Below are positions 27,371 through 35,889 of a DNA stretch of 56,580 bases, piece by piece. Every line of letters begins with the position of its first letter. The first letter of the stretch is position 1. The notes below the pieces were generated by a model. That model worked only from the letters and a program-made list of their open reading frames with translations, was not told where the DNA came from and searched no databases. Source of the DNA: Comamonadaceae bacterium (lineage in GTDB: Bacteria > Pseudomonadota > Gammaproteobacteria > Burkholderiales > Burkholderiaceae_C); NCBI GenBank assembly GCA_008080595.1, contig VIKI01000006.1:1-56580 (forward strand), read 5' to 3'. Position numbers and translations under genes: made by a program.

Positions 27371-27838
27371 ATGACCACAACCGCCGAGACTATTGACCAC
27401 GCAACACTTGAACACCTGGCAGGCGCAGGCGCTATTCGTGGGGCTAGTGTTGTCGGCCATCCTGGGGGCTGGGGTGTCGTGTTTCAGTACGGCACGACCG
27501 AGCGAGCCCTTGCGGTGAAGCGTGGTCAGGTACGTATTTTTAAAAAGTTCGACACGCTTGTGGTCTACCTCAAACAAATCGGCATTGAGACATTCAAGAC
27601 TGACACCAAGCAATTCGACCCCACAGTCACGCACATCAAGCGGGCCGACACTTCGCAGCGAATGCGTAAAGCCCATGAAGCTGCGGCACACGATACGTGG
27701 TTTCGCACCCAGGTAGAGCACGGCATCAAAGAAGCCGACGATCCAAACACGCAATGGGTATCCAATGAGGCCGTCAAAGCCACTAGCGCCAAGTTGCGTG
27801 CGGCTTGGGCCAAGAAAGCACAAGCGGCTGCAGCTTGA
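27371..27838 (+). CDS. Antitoxin, PaaA2-like C-terminus with an extra N-terminal domain
   Basis: 155 residues from the ATG at 27371; the track's earlier TTG lies in the promoter region. The C-terminal half (AAAHDTWFRTQVEHGIKEADDPNTQWVSNEAVKATSAKLRAAWAKK) matches PaaA2/ParD-type antitoxins that wrap around ParE toxins. The N-terminal ~90 residues (GGWGVVFQYGTTERALAVKRGQVRIFKKFDTLVVYLKQIGIETF) form a separate domain. I recall similar sequences in plasmid partition-associated (ParC-like) proteins, and it may be the DNA-binding part. The stop TGA overlaps the TTG start of the toxin. Confidence 0.8.
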   Translation: MTTTAETIDHATLEHLAGAGAIRGASVVGHPGGWGVVFQYGTTERALAVKRGQVRIFKKFDTLVVYLKQIGIETFKTDTKQFDPTVTHIKRADTSQRMRKAHEAAAHDTWFRTQVEHGIKEADDPNTQWVSNEAVKATSAKLRAAWAKKAQAAAA

Positions 27839-28122
27839 AAACCATCGAGTGGCTACCCGCAGCCAGCACCCATCGGTTTGAACAACTGGACTACATCGCC
27901 CAGGACAACCCTTTGGCCGCAATGAGTCAGGATGAGCAGATTGAGCACCAAGTAGACATGCTGATGCAACACCCCCAAATGGGACGCCCAGGGCGAATGA
28001 AAGGCACCCGCGAGCTGGTGATCAGCCGCACGCCGTTTATCGTGGTCTACCGTGTCAAAGGCACGCGCATCGAGGTTATCCGGCTGCTGCACAGCTCTCA
28101 GCAGTGGCCAGTCAAGGCATGA
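27835..28122 (+). CDS. RelE/ParE-family toxin
   Basis: 95 residues starting at a TTG that overlaps the antitoxin stop (cTTGA). The ORF-track start at 27805 lies inside the antitoxin. ParE fold: IEWLPAASTHRFEQLDYIAQDNPLAA, HQVDMLMQHPQMGRPGRMKGTRELVISRTPFIVVYRVKGTRIEVIRLLHSSQQWP. The conserved GRPGR...TRELVI...YRV...I.R..HSSQ.WP end is typical of ParE2/PaaE-like toxins, which inhibit DNA gyrase. Neutralised by the co-encoded antitoxin. It stabilises the accessory stretch next to the GHKL gene. Confidence 0.88.
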   Translation: MKTIEWLPAASTHRFEQLDYIAQDNPLAAMSQDEQIEHQVDMLMQHPQMGRPGRMKGTRELVISRTPFIVVYRVKGTRIEVIRLLHSSQQWPVKA

Positions 28123-28197
28123 TGCCGCAGCCTGTGAGCGGCGTTCGATTTGTCTCCAAATTCATGTAATTGGATTACCCGCAAGCGGGCATTGTTT

Positions 28198-28389
28198 TCA
28201 TTCAAAAACGTCCTGCAAATACAAGGTCAGCGGCACATCCTGGCAAGCCTTGAAACCGTAGTGTTGGTAGAACGCTTTGACCTTGTCATTTTTGGCATCG
28301 ACCACCAGCGCATACCCACATCTATGGGCGCACTCATGACCGCTGGCACCCCGCAACAACATCTCACGCCCGCTTGATCTTGGCCGCAC
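28198..28389 (-). pseudogene. Remnant of a GNAT acetyltransferase toxin (C-terminal fragment)
   Basis: Only the last ~45 residues of a TacT-like GNAT toxin can be read: ALVVDAKNDKVKAFYQHYGFKACQDVPLTLYL. Its N-terminal acetyl-CoA-binding part is absent, so it is inactive. It abuts the DUF1778 remnant on the same strand, as expected of a decayed pair. Confidence 0.75.
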
Positions 28390-28549
28390 TTGCCAGTGCT
28401 TTTTGCAGTGCCGGGCTGGGTGTTAATGTACGCGGGATCGCAGCGCTGAAGGCCAGAAAATCGCGCTCTGAAAGCGTGATACGTGACTCTTGCTCAGGCA
28501 AAGTCTGCGCTTTTTCCTTGGCTGAACTGAGCTTCAAACCCTCACACAC
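28364..28549 (-). pseudogene. Remnant of a DUF1778-type antitoxin
   Basis: 61 codons; the readable part is SSAKEKAQTLPEQESRITLSERDFLAFSAAIPRTLTPSPALQKALASAAK. It matches the C-terminal half of DUF1778/TacA antitoxins (ES..LSERD...F...L..P..P...L). The ribbon-helix-helix N-terminus is missing; sequence upstream belongs to the Crp/Fnr gene. It precedes the GNAT fragment. Confidence 0.7.
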
Positions 28550-29088
28550 CCGCCAAAGACCTCAGCGCATTGGGGTTGACCAGGTTCAGCACACGGCCGG
28601 TGCCGCTGATCAGGCTTTGCTCGCGCAAATGGCGCAGCACGCGCGAAAAGGTTTCCGGGGCAATGCCCAGCTGGGTGGCAATGCTGCGTTTGCGCTGTTG
28701 CAATTCCACCGCCATCAGGCCTTGTCCGCTAGGCCGGGCGTGGCTGAGCAACCATTCGGCACAGCGGGCTTCTGCGTCTTTGGCCAGACGGCTGACGGCA
28801 AACTCGGTTTGCCTGCGGTGTCATTTCAAGCGGGGAATCGGCCACCGCGTCGACCAAATGGGGCAAGCCCAAGACGGCGGAGCTGGCATCAAGCCAGCAC
28901 GGGCCTTCCAGCACACCAATCTGATGCTCCATCACATCCCCCTGAACCACACCAAGCGCCACCCGGCCGGACTCGATGTAACTCACGTGAGGCGTATCAA
29001 CACCGCGCTGAAGCAGCAACTGCCCGCGCGGGAATTTTTGCACTTCTACGGCAGAATCAGGGGAGTGAATTGGGATCATGACGCTCAT
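28542..29088 (-). pseudogene. Crp/Fnr-family regulator, frame broken by an internal deletion
   Basis: The N-terminal frame (29088 downward) is a cyclic-nucleotide-binding-like barrel without Fe-S cysteines: VQKFPRGQLLLQRGVDTPHVSYIESGRVALGVVQGD, VLGLPHLVDAVADSPLEMT. The C-terminal frame (from ~28815 down) has TEFAVSRLAKDAEARCAEWLLSHARPSGQGL and the winged HTH RKRSIATQLGIAPETFSRVLRHLREQSLI. Around 28812-28832 the frames switch and the connecting helix is missing (estimated about 20-25 residues from memory of related proteins). It is divergent from the guanine-deaminase-like gene and would be expected to regulate it. As written it is non-functional. Confidence 0.8.
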
Positions 29089-29190
29089 GATGCCGTGCGA
29101 TATCTCAAAATACCTTGAGCAATATCAAATTCCCCATAAAAACCCTGTGCTCAGCAAAGTCTTTTGGCACTTCTTTACCGAAAACCTTCC

Positions 29191-30616
29191 ATGACAAGCC
29201 TGCTGATCAAAAATGCCCGCTGTATCGCCACTCTGGATCATGCCAAGCCCAGTCTGGCCCACGAATGGACGGATGCGTCGATCTTGATCCGGGGCTACCG
29301 CATCGAAGCCATTGGCCCGCAGGCCGAGCTGCCGCAGTCTGCCGATGAGGTGATTGATGCCCGCGGCCACCTGGTCACACCCGGCCTGATCAACACCCAC
29401 CACCACATGTACCAGAGCCTGACCCGCGCCATTGCCGCAGTGCAAAACGCCGAGCTGTTTGGCTGGCTGCAAGGCCTCTACCCGATGTGGGCTGGTCCGG
29501 GTCAGCACCCAGGTGGCGATGGCCGAACTGCTGATGAGTGGCTGCACCACCAGCAGCGACCACCTCTACATCTACCCCAACGGTGTGCGGCTGGACGACA
29601 GCATTGAAGCCGCCCAGCAGATGGGCATGCGCTTTGTCGCCAGCCGCGGCAGCATGAGCGTGGGGCAATCCCAGGGGGGCCTGCCACCTGATCGGGTGGT
29701 TGAACAAGAAGCGGCCATTCTGAAAGACACCCAGCGCCTGATCGAAACCTGGCATTCCCACGCCCACGGGGCCATGGTGAATGTGGCGGTAGCCCCCTGC
29801 TCGCCCTTCAGCGTGAGCCGTGATCTGATGCGTGAATCGGCCGCCCTGGCCCGCAGCTATGGGGTGCGGCTACACACCCATCTGGCGGAAAACGACCACG
29901 ATCTGGCCTACTCCAGAGAAAAATTCAACTGCACCCCGGCCCAATACGCCCAAGACCTGGGCTGGCTGGGCCATGACGTGTGGCATGCCCACTGCGTCAA
30001 GCTCGACGATGAAGGCATTCGCCTGTTTGCCGCCAGCCACACCGGCGTGGCGCACTGCCCGTGCAGCAATATGCGGCTGGGCTCGGGCATTGCACCGATT
30101 CGCAAAATGCTCAACGCCGGTGTACCGGTGGGTCTGGGGGTGGACGGCAGCGCCAGCAATGATGCCGCCCACATGGTCAACGAGGCACGCCAGGCGCTGC
30201 TGCTGGCCCGCGTGGGCCGCGCCATGCAGCCGCCCGAAACCCGCCTGGAGCCCGATGGCTCACAGCGCAGCTTCTTTGGCTGCGACCTGGGCCCGGCTGA
30301 AATGACACCCCGCGATGCCCTGAGTCTGGCGACCCGGGGCGGCGCACAAGTGCTGGGGCGCTCCGACATTGGCCACCTGGCACCGGGCATGTGCGCCGAT
30401 CTGGCCCTGTTTAACCTGAACACGCTGGCTTTTGCTGGTGCTGCGGTGCATGACCCGGTGGGTGCGCTGCTGCTGTGTGCCAGCCCTCAGGCGGCTTACA
30501 CGGTGGTTCATGGCAAGGTGGTGGTGCGCCAGGGGCAACTGAGCACGGTTGACCTGGGGCCGCTGCTGGAGCGCCACAATACACTGGCCCTGCAACTGGC
30601 ACTGAAGACTTGCTGA
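29191..30616 (+). pseudogene. Guanine/8-oxoguanine deaminase-like amidohydrolase, frameshifted
   Basis: N-terminal frame: MTSLLIKNARCIATLDHA...VTPGLINTHHHMYQSLTRA (HxH metal site) ...LFGWLQGLYPMWAG. C-terminal frame: VRVSTQVAMAELLMSGCTTSSDHLYIYPNG, LHTHLAENDHDL, WHAHCVKLDD, GVAHCPCSNMRLGSG, LGVDGSASNDAAHM. This is the ATZ/TRZ-like group containing 8-oxoguanine deaminase (PA0142 type). Between WAG and VRV a block corresponding to about 6-7 residues (usually ..LTPEM..) is absent at 29491-29500 and the frame shifts. In function it would convert guanine or 8-oxoguanine to xanthine or urate for XDH. Confidence 0.88.
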
Positions 30617-30625
30617 TGCCCAGCA

Positions 30626-30692
30626 AACGCTACAAATAAAATAGCTGCTAGCGCTTATTCAGTAAGCTCTAGCAGCCAGTTTTATTCAAAAG
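30626..30692. repeat. Comamonadaceae mosaic repeat, intergenic copy
   Basis: Reads acgctacaaataaaatagctgctagcgcttattcagtaagctctagcagccagttttattcaaa. This is the cleanest copy in the window, with internal AGCTGCTAGCGCTT / AAGCTCTAGCAGC inverted halves, so it could fold as a hairpin after the amidohydrolase gene. Confidence 0.8.
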
Positions 30693-30746
30693 TGCAGATC
30701 GCGGCTGCCGCCGCTCCTACAAATCAAGGTGAATTCAAGTCAAAAA

Positions 30747-31463
30747 TTATTCACCCAGGTAAGCGGCACGCACCTTGGGGTCGGTCAGCATGGTTTTGGC
30801 ATCACCGGTCATGGTGATCAGGCCGGAATCCATCACATAGCCGCGGTCGGCAATGGCCAGCGCCCGGCTGGCGTTTTGCTCCACCAGCAAAATGGTCACG
30901 CCTTGGGCATAGACGTTGCTGATCACTTCAAAAATCTTGTCGACCATGATGGGCGACAAACCCATCGAGGGTTCATCCAGCAACAGCACCTTGGGGCGGC
31001 TGATCAGGGCGCGGCCCATGGCCAGCATTTGCTGCTCACCACCGCTCAGAGTACCTGCGAGCTGGTCTTTGCGCTCTTTCAGACGCGGGAAGATGCTGAA
31101 CACCTTGTCAATGTCCACCAGAATTTCGGCCTTGTCGTCGCGGATGTAGGCCCCCATTTGCAGGTTTTCCAGGATGGTCATGCGGGTAAAAATGCCGCGA
31201 CCTTCCGGCACCATGGCCAGGCCTTGTTTGACCAAGTCCCACGGCCCTTGGCCACGAATGCTTTTGCCCAGGTATTCAATGTCACCATCGTTGATGGGCA
31301 AAGAGCCGGTAATGGCTTTCATGGTGGTGGTTTTGCCGGCGCCATTGGAGCCAATCAGGGACACCAATTCGCCCTCGTTCACTTCAAAGTCGACACCTTT
31401 CACGGCCTGGATACCGCCGTAGGCCACCTTGAGGCCTTTGATCTTGAGAAGAGTAGTTGCCAT
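30747..31463 (-). CDS. livF: LivF, branched-chain amino-acid ABC transporter ATPase
   Basis: 238 residues: Walker A GSNGAGKTTTMKAITG, signature LSGGEQQMLAMGRALI, Walker B VLLLDEPSMGLSP, switch VEQNASRAL. Length and the VPEGRGIFTRMTI segment are typical for LivF. Last gene of livHMGF; a substrate-binding protein gene (livJ/K) is not adjacent and must be elsewhere. Confidence 0.95.
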   Translation of the reverse strand: MATTLLKIKGLKVAYGGIQAVKGVDFEVNEGELVSLIGSNGAGKTTTMKAITGSLPINDGDIEYLGKSIRGQGPWDLVKQGLAMVPEGRGIFTRMTILENLQMGAYIRDDKAEILVDIDKVFSIFPRLKERKDQLAGTLSGGEQQMLAMGRALISRPKVLLLDEPSMGLSPIMVDKIFEVISNVYAQGVTILLVEQNASRALAIADRGYVMDSGLITMTGDAKTMLTDPKVRAAYLGE

Positions 31464-31489
31464 GTTTTTATTCCTTGTACCAGGGCCGG

Positions 31490-32260
31490 TCAGTGGCCGC
31501 CGGTGCCTAAGTAGGCTTCAATCACTTTTTCATTGCGCTGCACGTCAGCGGGAGTGCCTTCGGCAATTTGTTTGCCGTAGTCGAGCACCGTCACGCGGTC
31601 ACACAGGCCCATCACCAGCTTCACATCGTGCTCAATCAGCAAAATGGTGCGGTTGTCGTTGCGAATTTTGTCAATCAGCTCGCGCAGCAAGACTTTTTCG
31701 GTGCTGTTCATGCCTGCGGCAGGCTCATCCAGCGCAATCAGTTGTGGGTCAGTGGCCAGGGCACGGGCAATTTCAAGCCGACGCTGGTCACCATAGCTGA
31801 GCGTTCGGGCCTTGAATTCGGCCAGATGACCAATGCCGACATAGTCCAGCAATTCCTTGGCCCGCGCGGTAATGGCGGCCTCTTCGGCCATGAAACCAGC
31901 GGTATGAAACACGGCCCCGAGCAAACCCGAGTGGGTACGCACGTGGCGGCCAACCATCACGTTTTCCAGCGCGGTCATTTCGGCAAACAAGCGGATGTTT
32001 TGAAACGTGCGGGCAATCCCGGCCTTAGCCACCTCATGCACGGCCGAGGGTTTGTAGGGTTTGCCAGCCAGTTCAAACGTGCCGGTATCAGGGGTGTACA
32101 AGCCGGTGAGCACGTTGAAAAACGTGGTTTTACCCGCGCCATTCGGGCCGATCAGGCCGTAGACCTGGCCACGCTTGATTTTGATGCCCACATCGCTCAA
32201 GGCCTGCAGGCCGCCAAAGCGTTTGGATACGCCGGCAACGTTGAGTACGGTGTCTGTCAT
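31490..32260 (-). CDS. livG: LivG, branched-chain amino-acid ABC transporter ATPase
   Basis: 256 residues: Walker A GPNGAGKTTFFNVLTG, the LivG-specific insertion after it (FELAGKPYKPSAVHEVAKAGIARTFQNIRLFAEMTALENVMVG), signature SYGDQRRLEIARALA, Walker B LIALDEPAAGMNSTE, switch IEHDVKLVM. Forms the ATPase heterodimer with LivF, 26 bases upstream of it in the operon. Confidence 0.95.
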   Translation of the reverse strand: MTDTVLNVAGVSKRFGGLQALSDVGIKIKRGQVYGLIGPNGAGKTTFFNVLTGLYTPDTGTFELAGKPYKPSAVHEVAKAGIARTFQNIRLFAEMTALENVMVGRHVRTHSGLLGAVFHTAGFMAEEAAITARAKELLDYVGIGHLAEFKARTLSYGDQRRLEIARALATDPQLIALDEPAAGMNSTEKVLLRELIDKIRNDNRTILLIEHDVKLVMGLCDRVTVLDYGKQIAEGTPADVQRNEKVIEAYLGTGGH

Positions 32261-32336
32261 GTGATTCCTTCTTCAGTGGGGCTGGCGCATGGCCAGCCCT
32301 TGGGGATATGTTGGCTTGAATGCTTGGGGCGGACGC

Positions 32337-33419
32337 TCAAGCTTTGGTGGTCTGCAAAGCCTTGCCATGTTCAGGCGCAGGCCACAAGCCACGGGGGCGC
32401 AGCAACATGATGATGATCATGGCCAGGGCAATCAGCAACTGGCGCAAAATGGCCGAGTCAAGCCGGCCACCGGTCAATTCCTGCAAAGGGCCGGCCACAT
32501 AGCGAAGCACTTCCGGCAGGGCCGACAAGGCCAAGGCCCCCATGATCACCCCAGGCAAATGGCCAATGCCGCCGAGCACCACCATGGCCACAATCATCAC
32601 CGACTCCATCAAACTGAAGGATTCGGGTGAAATAAAGCCCTGGAACGAGGCAAACATGGCCCCCGACACACCGCCAAAGGTCGCGCCCATGCCAAACGCC
32701 AGCAGCTTCAGGTTACGGGTGTTGATGCCCATGGCCTTGGCGGCAATCTCGTCTTCACGAATCGCCATCCAGGCCCGGCCCACGCGCGACATTTGCAAGC
32801 GGTGCGAGATCAGCACACTGAACACCACCAGCACCAGGAACAGGTAGTAGTACAGCGTGACCGAGGGAATCTCAAAGCCAAAAATCTCTTTGGTCCGGCC
32901 AAAACTCATGCCAAAAAATGACAAGGCATCAATCTCACCCATGCCTTTGGGGCCGTTGGTGAGGTTGACCGGGTGATCCAGGTTGTTCATGAACACCCGG
33001 ATGATTTCACCAAACCCGAGGGTCACGATGGCCAGGTAGTCACCCCGCAAGCGCAAGGTGGGAGCCCCCAGCAACACACCGAACAAGCCAGCCAAACCAG
33101 CGGCCGCCGGGATGATGATCCAGATCGGGGTATGTAAACCCTCAGGGAACATGGCGGCAATGGCCGGGAAGGTTTCGGTCAAATGGGGTGATGCCAGCAG
33201 CGCATACATGTAGGCCCCAATGGCAAAAAAGGCCACATAACCCAAATCCAGCAGACCGGCATACCCCACCACAATGTTCAGGCCCAAGGCCAGCAGCACA
33301 TACAGCAGGGCCATGTCGGCAATACGTACCCAGGCGTTGCCAAAACTTTGCAAGACCAGCGGTGTCAGCAACAAGCCCAGCGCAGCAAGCACGAAAACGA
33401 TGATTTGTTTTTGTTTCAT
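32337..33419 (-). CDS. livM: LivM, branched-chain amino-acid ABC transporter permease
   Basis: 360 residues, multi-pass. LivM features: LGLNIVVGYAGLLDLGYVAFFAIGAYMYALL, LGAPTLRLRGDYLAIVTLGFGEIIRVFMNNLDHPVNLTNGPKGM, and the coupling helix AIREDEIAAKAMGINTRNLKLLAFGMGATFGGVSGAMFASFQGFISPESF. The C-terminus ends PRGLWPAPEHGK. It pairs with LivH in the inner membrane. Confidence 0.95.
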   Translation of the reverse strand: MKQKQIIVFVLAALGLLLTPLVLQSFGNAWVRIADMALLYVLLALGLNIVVGYAGLLDLGYVAFFAIGAYMYALLASPHLTETFPAIAAMFPEGLHTPIWIIIPAAAGLAGLFGVLLGAPTLRLRGDYLAIVTLGFGEIIRVFMNNLDHPVNLTNGPKGMGEIDALSFFGMSFGRTKEIFGFEIPSVTLYYYLFLVLVVFSVLISHRLQMSRVGRAWMAIREDEIAAKAMGINTRNLKLLAFGMGATFGGVSGAMFASFQGFISPESFSLMESVMIVAMVVLGGIGHLPGVIMGALALSALPEVLRYVAGPLQELTGGRLDSAILRQLLIALAMIIIMLLRPRGLWPAPEHGKALQTTKA

Positions 33420-33430
33420 GAGGTGTCTCC

Positions 33431-34360
33431 TTACGCCCGATCCGCCACCCGCTCACCCAGCAAACCCGAAGGCCGCAGCGTCAGCACAATGATCAGCACA
33501 ATGAAGGCAAAAATGTCCGAATAATGGCTGCCCAGCACACCGCCCGTCAGCACACCGATATAACCCGCACCCAGTGACTCGATCAGCCCCAGCGCAATGC
33601 CGCCAACGACAGCGCCGGCCAGGTTGCCAATACCGCCAAACACGGCGGCCGTAAACGCTTTCAAGCCGGGCAAGAAGCCCATGGTGTGCTGCACCGTACC
33701 GTAATTGGCCGCCCACATGATGCCGGCAATGGCCGCCAGCACGGCACCAATCACAAAGGTGGCCGAAATCACCAGATCAGGTTTCACCCCCATCAAGGCC
33801 GCCACCCGTGGGTTTTCGGCCGTGGCCCGCATGGCGCGGCCCAGTTTGGTGTAGTTCACCAGCCACATCAACCCGGCCAGCGACATCACGGTCATGCCCA
33901 AAATCAGAATCTGGGTCAGGGTGATCACCGCCCCGCCCACTTCATAAGGAATGATCGGCAGCAGGCTGGGATAAGGCTTGTAGTTGGGTTTCCAGATGAT
34001 CATGGCCAGGGTTTGCAGCAGCAAAGACATGCCAATGGCGGTGATCAAGGGAGCCAGCCGTGGGCTGTTGCGCAGTGGCCGATAGGCAATTTTTTCAATG
34101 CTGTAGTTCAACACGGCGGCCACCACACAGGAAATCACCAGGGCAATGATCAGGATGATCCAGCCTGGGGTACCTGGCATGGCATCTTTCATCATGCCGA
34201 TGACGCTCCAGCTGGTGAGTGCGCCCACCATCAGCACTTCGCCGTGGGCAAAATTGATCAGCCCGATGATGCCGTACACCATGGTGTAGCCCAAGGCTAC
34301 CAAGGCATACATGCTGCCTAACACCAGACCATTGATGATCTGCTGCAAGAAAATATCCAT
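33431..34360 (-). CDS. livH: LivH, branched-chain amino-acid ABC transporter permease
   Basis: 309 residues, multi-pass: FLQQIINGLVLGSMYALVALGYTMVYGIIGLINFAHGEVLMVGAL, RPLRNSPRLAPLITAIGMSLLLQ, LGRAMRATAENPRVAALMGVKPDLVISATFVIGAVLAAIAGIM (coupling helix), end LRPSGLLGERVADRA. First gene of the operon; the ~200 bases upstream (34361-34560) separate it from rarA's 3' end and should contain the promoter. Confidence 0.95.
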   Translation of the reverse strand: MDIFLQQIINGLVLGSMYALVALGYTMVYGIIGLINFAHGEVLMVGALTSWSVIGMMKDAMPGTPGWIILIIALVISCVVAAVLNYSIEKIAYRPLRNSPRLAPLITAIGMSLLLQTLAMIIWKPNYKPYPSLLPIIPYEVGGAVITLTQILILGMTVMSLAGLMWLVNYTKLGRAMRATAENPRVAALMGVKPDLVISATFVIGAVLAAIAGIMWAANYGTVQHTMGFLPGLKAFTAAVFGGIGNLAGAVVGGIALGLIESLGAGYIGVLTGGVLGSHYSDIFAFIVLIIVLTLRPSGLLGERVADRA

Positions 34361-34580
34361 ATGTTCTTCTCCGATTTTTGGCGGGTGATTTCATCAACAC
34401 CCAACGTGTGATGAGGGGTAGAGCCTTTTGGACCCTGCCAGGTTGTAGCAATAAACCTGCCAACTTGGGCTGGCGGCCTTAAAGTGGTCGAGATTGTAGT
34501 CATGCGCATCCTGCGCTCCTGAAACCATTTGGCCGGGTTTACCCTCGCGAAACGGCTTGATTAGCAAGGTTTACGAAGCA

Positions 34581-35870
34581 TCAGCGGGCTTGATCATTGC
34601 GCATTTTCAGGCTGCGCAACTTGTCGGCAATCTTGATCTCCAGCCCACGCTCCACCGGTTGGTAAAACCCCGGCTCGGCCATGCCCTCGGGCAAATAACG
34701 CTCCCCTGCGGCAAAGCCACCCGCCTCATCATGGGCATAGCGGTAGCCTTTGCCGTAGTCCAGCTGCTTCATCAGTTTGGTCGGCGCATTACGCAAATGC
34801 ATGGGCACCGGGCGTGTACCGTCTTGCTTGACAAAAGCTTTGGCGGCATTAAAGGCTTTGTACACCGCGTTGCTTTTGGGGGCCACCGCCAGATACACCA
34901 CACATTCGGCCAGTGCCAGCTCACCTTCGGGCGTGCCCAAACGCTCGTACACCTCGGCCGCATCCAGCGCCAAACGCAGTGCGCGCGGGTCAGCCAGACC
35001 GATGTCTTCATTGGCCATACGAATCAGGCGACGCGCCATGTAGCGCGGATCTGCACCACCATCGAGCATACGCACCAGCCAATACAGCGCGGCATCCGGG
35101 TCACTGCCGCGCACACTTTTGTGCAGGGCTGAAATGGTGTCGTAAAACTGTTCACCACCTTTGTCGTAACGGCGCATGCGCTCACCCAGCACCTTGAGCA
35201 GCCAGACATCGGTGATTTCAGTGCGTTTTTCCTGTGTGGCCGCCACAGCCAGCGTCTCCAGCGTGTTGAGCAACCTGCGGGCATCGCCATCGGCATACGC
35301 CACCAACCGCTCAATAGCTATTGATTCAATAGCTGGTAGCGCTTGATGTACCTGCGCCAGAGCCACAATTTGCTTTAAATCATCGGCCGTCAAGGCGTTC
35401 AGCACATACACTGCGGCACGCGACAGCAGGGCCGAATTCACCTCGAACGACGGGTTTTCGGTGGTGGCCCCGATAAAGGTGAACAGGCCACTTTCCACAT
35501 GCGGCAAAAACGCATCTTGCTGGCTTTTGTTGAAGCGGTGCACCTCGTCCACAAACACCAGGGTGCGCCTGCCCTGTTGTTGTGCCAGCTGGGCTTTTTC
35601 CACCGCTTCACGAATGTCTTTGACCCCGCCCAGCACCGCGCTGATGGTGATGAATTGGGCCTCAAACGCATCGGCCATGAGCCGGGCGATGGTGGTTTTG
35701 CCGGTGCCCGGCGGCCCCCAGAAGATGCAGCTGTGCGGCTGCCCCGACTCAAACGCCAGCCGCAAGGCCATGCCCTCCCCCAGCAAATGCTGCTGCCCAA
35801 CCACCTCACTCAGGGTTTGGGGACGAAGGCGCTCGGCCAGAGGGATGTGTTGCGAGGCGGATGCCGACAT
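34581..35870 (-). CDS. rarA: RarA/MgsA, replication-associated recombination AAA+ ATPase
   Basis: 429 residues. Clamp-loader-like AAA+: LAERLRPQTLSEVVGQQHLLGEG, Walker A GPPGTGKTTIARL, Walker B VFVDEVHRFNKSQQDAFLPHVE, sensor 1 GATTENPSFEVNSALLSRA. The C-terminal tetramerisation part includes KSVRGSDPDAALYWLVRMLDGGADPRYMARRLIRMANEDIGLADP and YLPEGM. Acts at stalled forks in DNA repair. The stretch QALPAIESIAIERL is encoded by a mosaic repeat. It lies between liv and the gsp operon without evident functional link. Confidence 0.95.
   Translation of the reverse strand: MSASASQHIPLAERLRPQTLSEVVGQQHLLGEGMALRLAFESGQPHSCIFWGPPGTGKTTIARLMADAFEAQFITISAVLGGVKDIREAVEKAQLAQQQGRRTLVFVDEVHRFNKSQQDAFLPHVESGLFTFIGATTENPSFEVNSALLSRAAVYVLNALTADDLKQIVALAQVHQALPAIESIAIERLVAYADGDARRLLNTLETLAVAATQEKRTEITDVWLLKVLGERMRRYDKGGEQFYDTISALHKSVRGSDPDAALYWLVRMLDGGADPRYMARRLIRMANEDIGLADPRALRLALDAAEVYERLGTPEGELALAECVVYLAVAPKSNAVYKAFNAAKAFVKQDGTRPVPMHLRNAPTKLMKQLDYGKGYRYAHDEAGGFAAGERYLPEGMAEPGFYQPVERGLEIKIADKLRSLKMRNDQAR
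35310..35360. repeat. Mosaic repeat inside rarA coding sequence
   Basis: Reads caatagctattgattcaatagctggtagcgcttgatgtacctgcgcc. On the coding strand it gives GCGCAGGTACATCAAGCGCTACCAGCTATTGAATC, translated AQVHQALPAIES. Confidence 0.7.
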
Positions 35871-35889
35871 AGGAACAAGCGTGGCGCGG

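Noticed and set aside
24320-29100. Prophage or integrative element with integrase
   Set aside because: No integrase, transposase or tRNA attachment site is visible; only short direct repeats and toxin-antitoxin genes.
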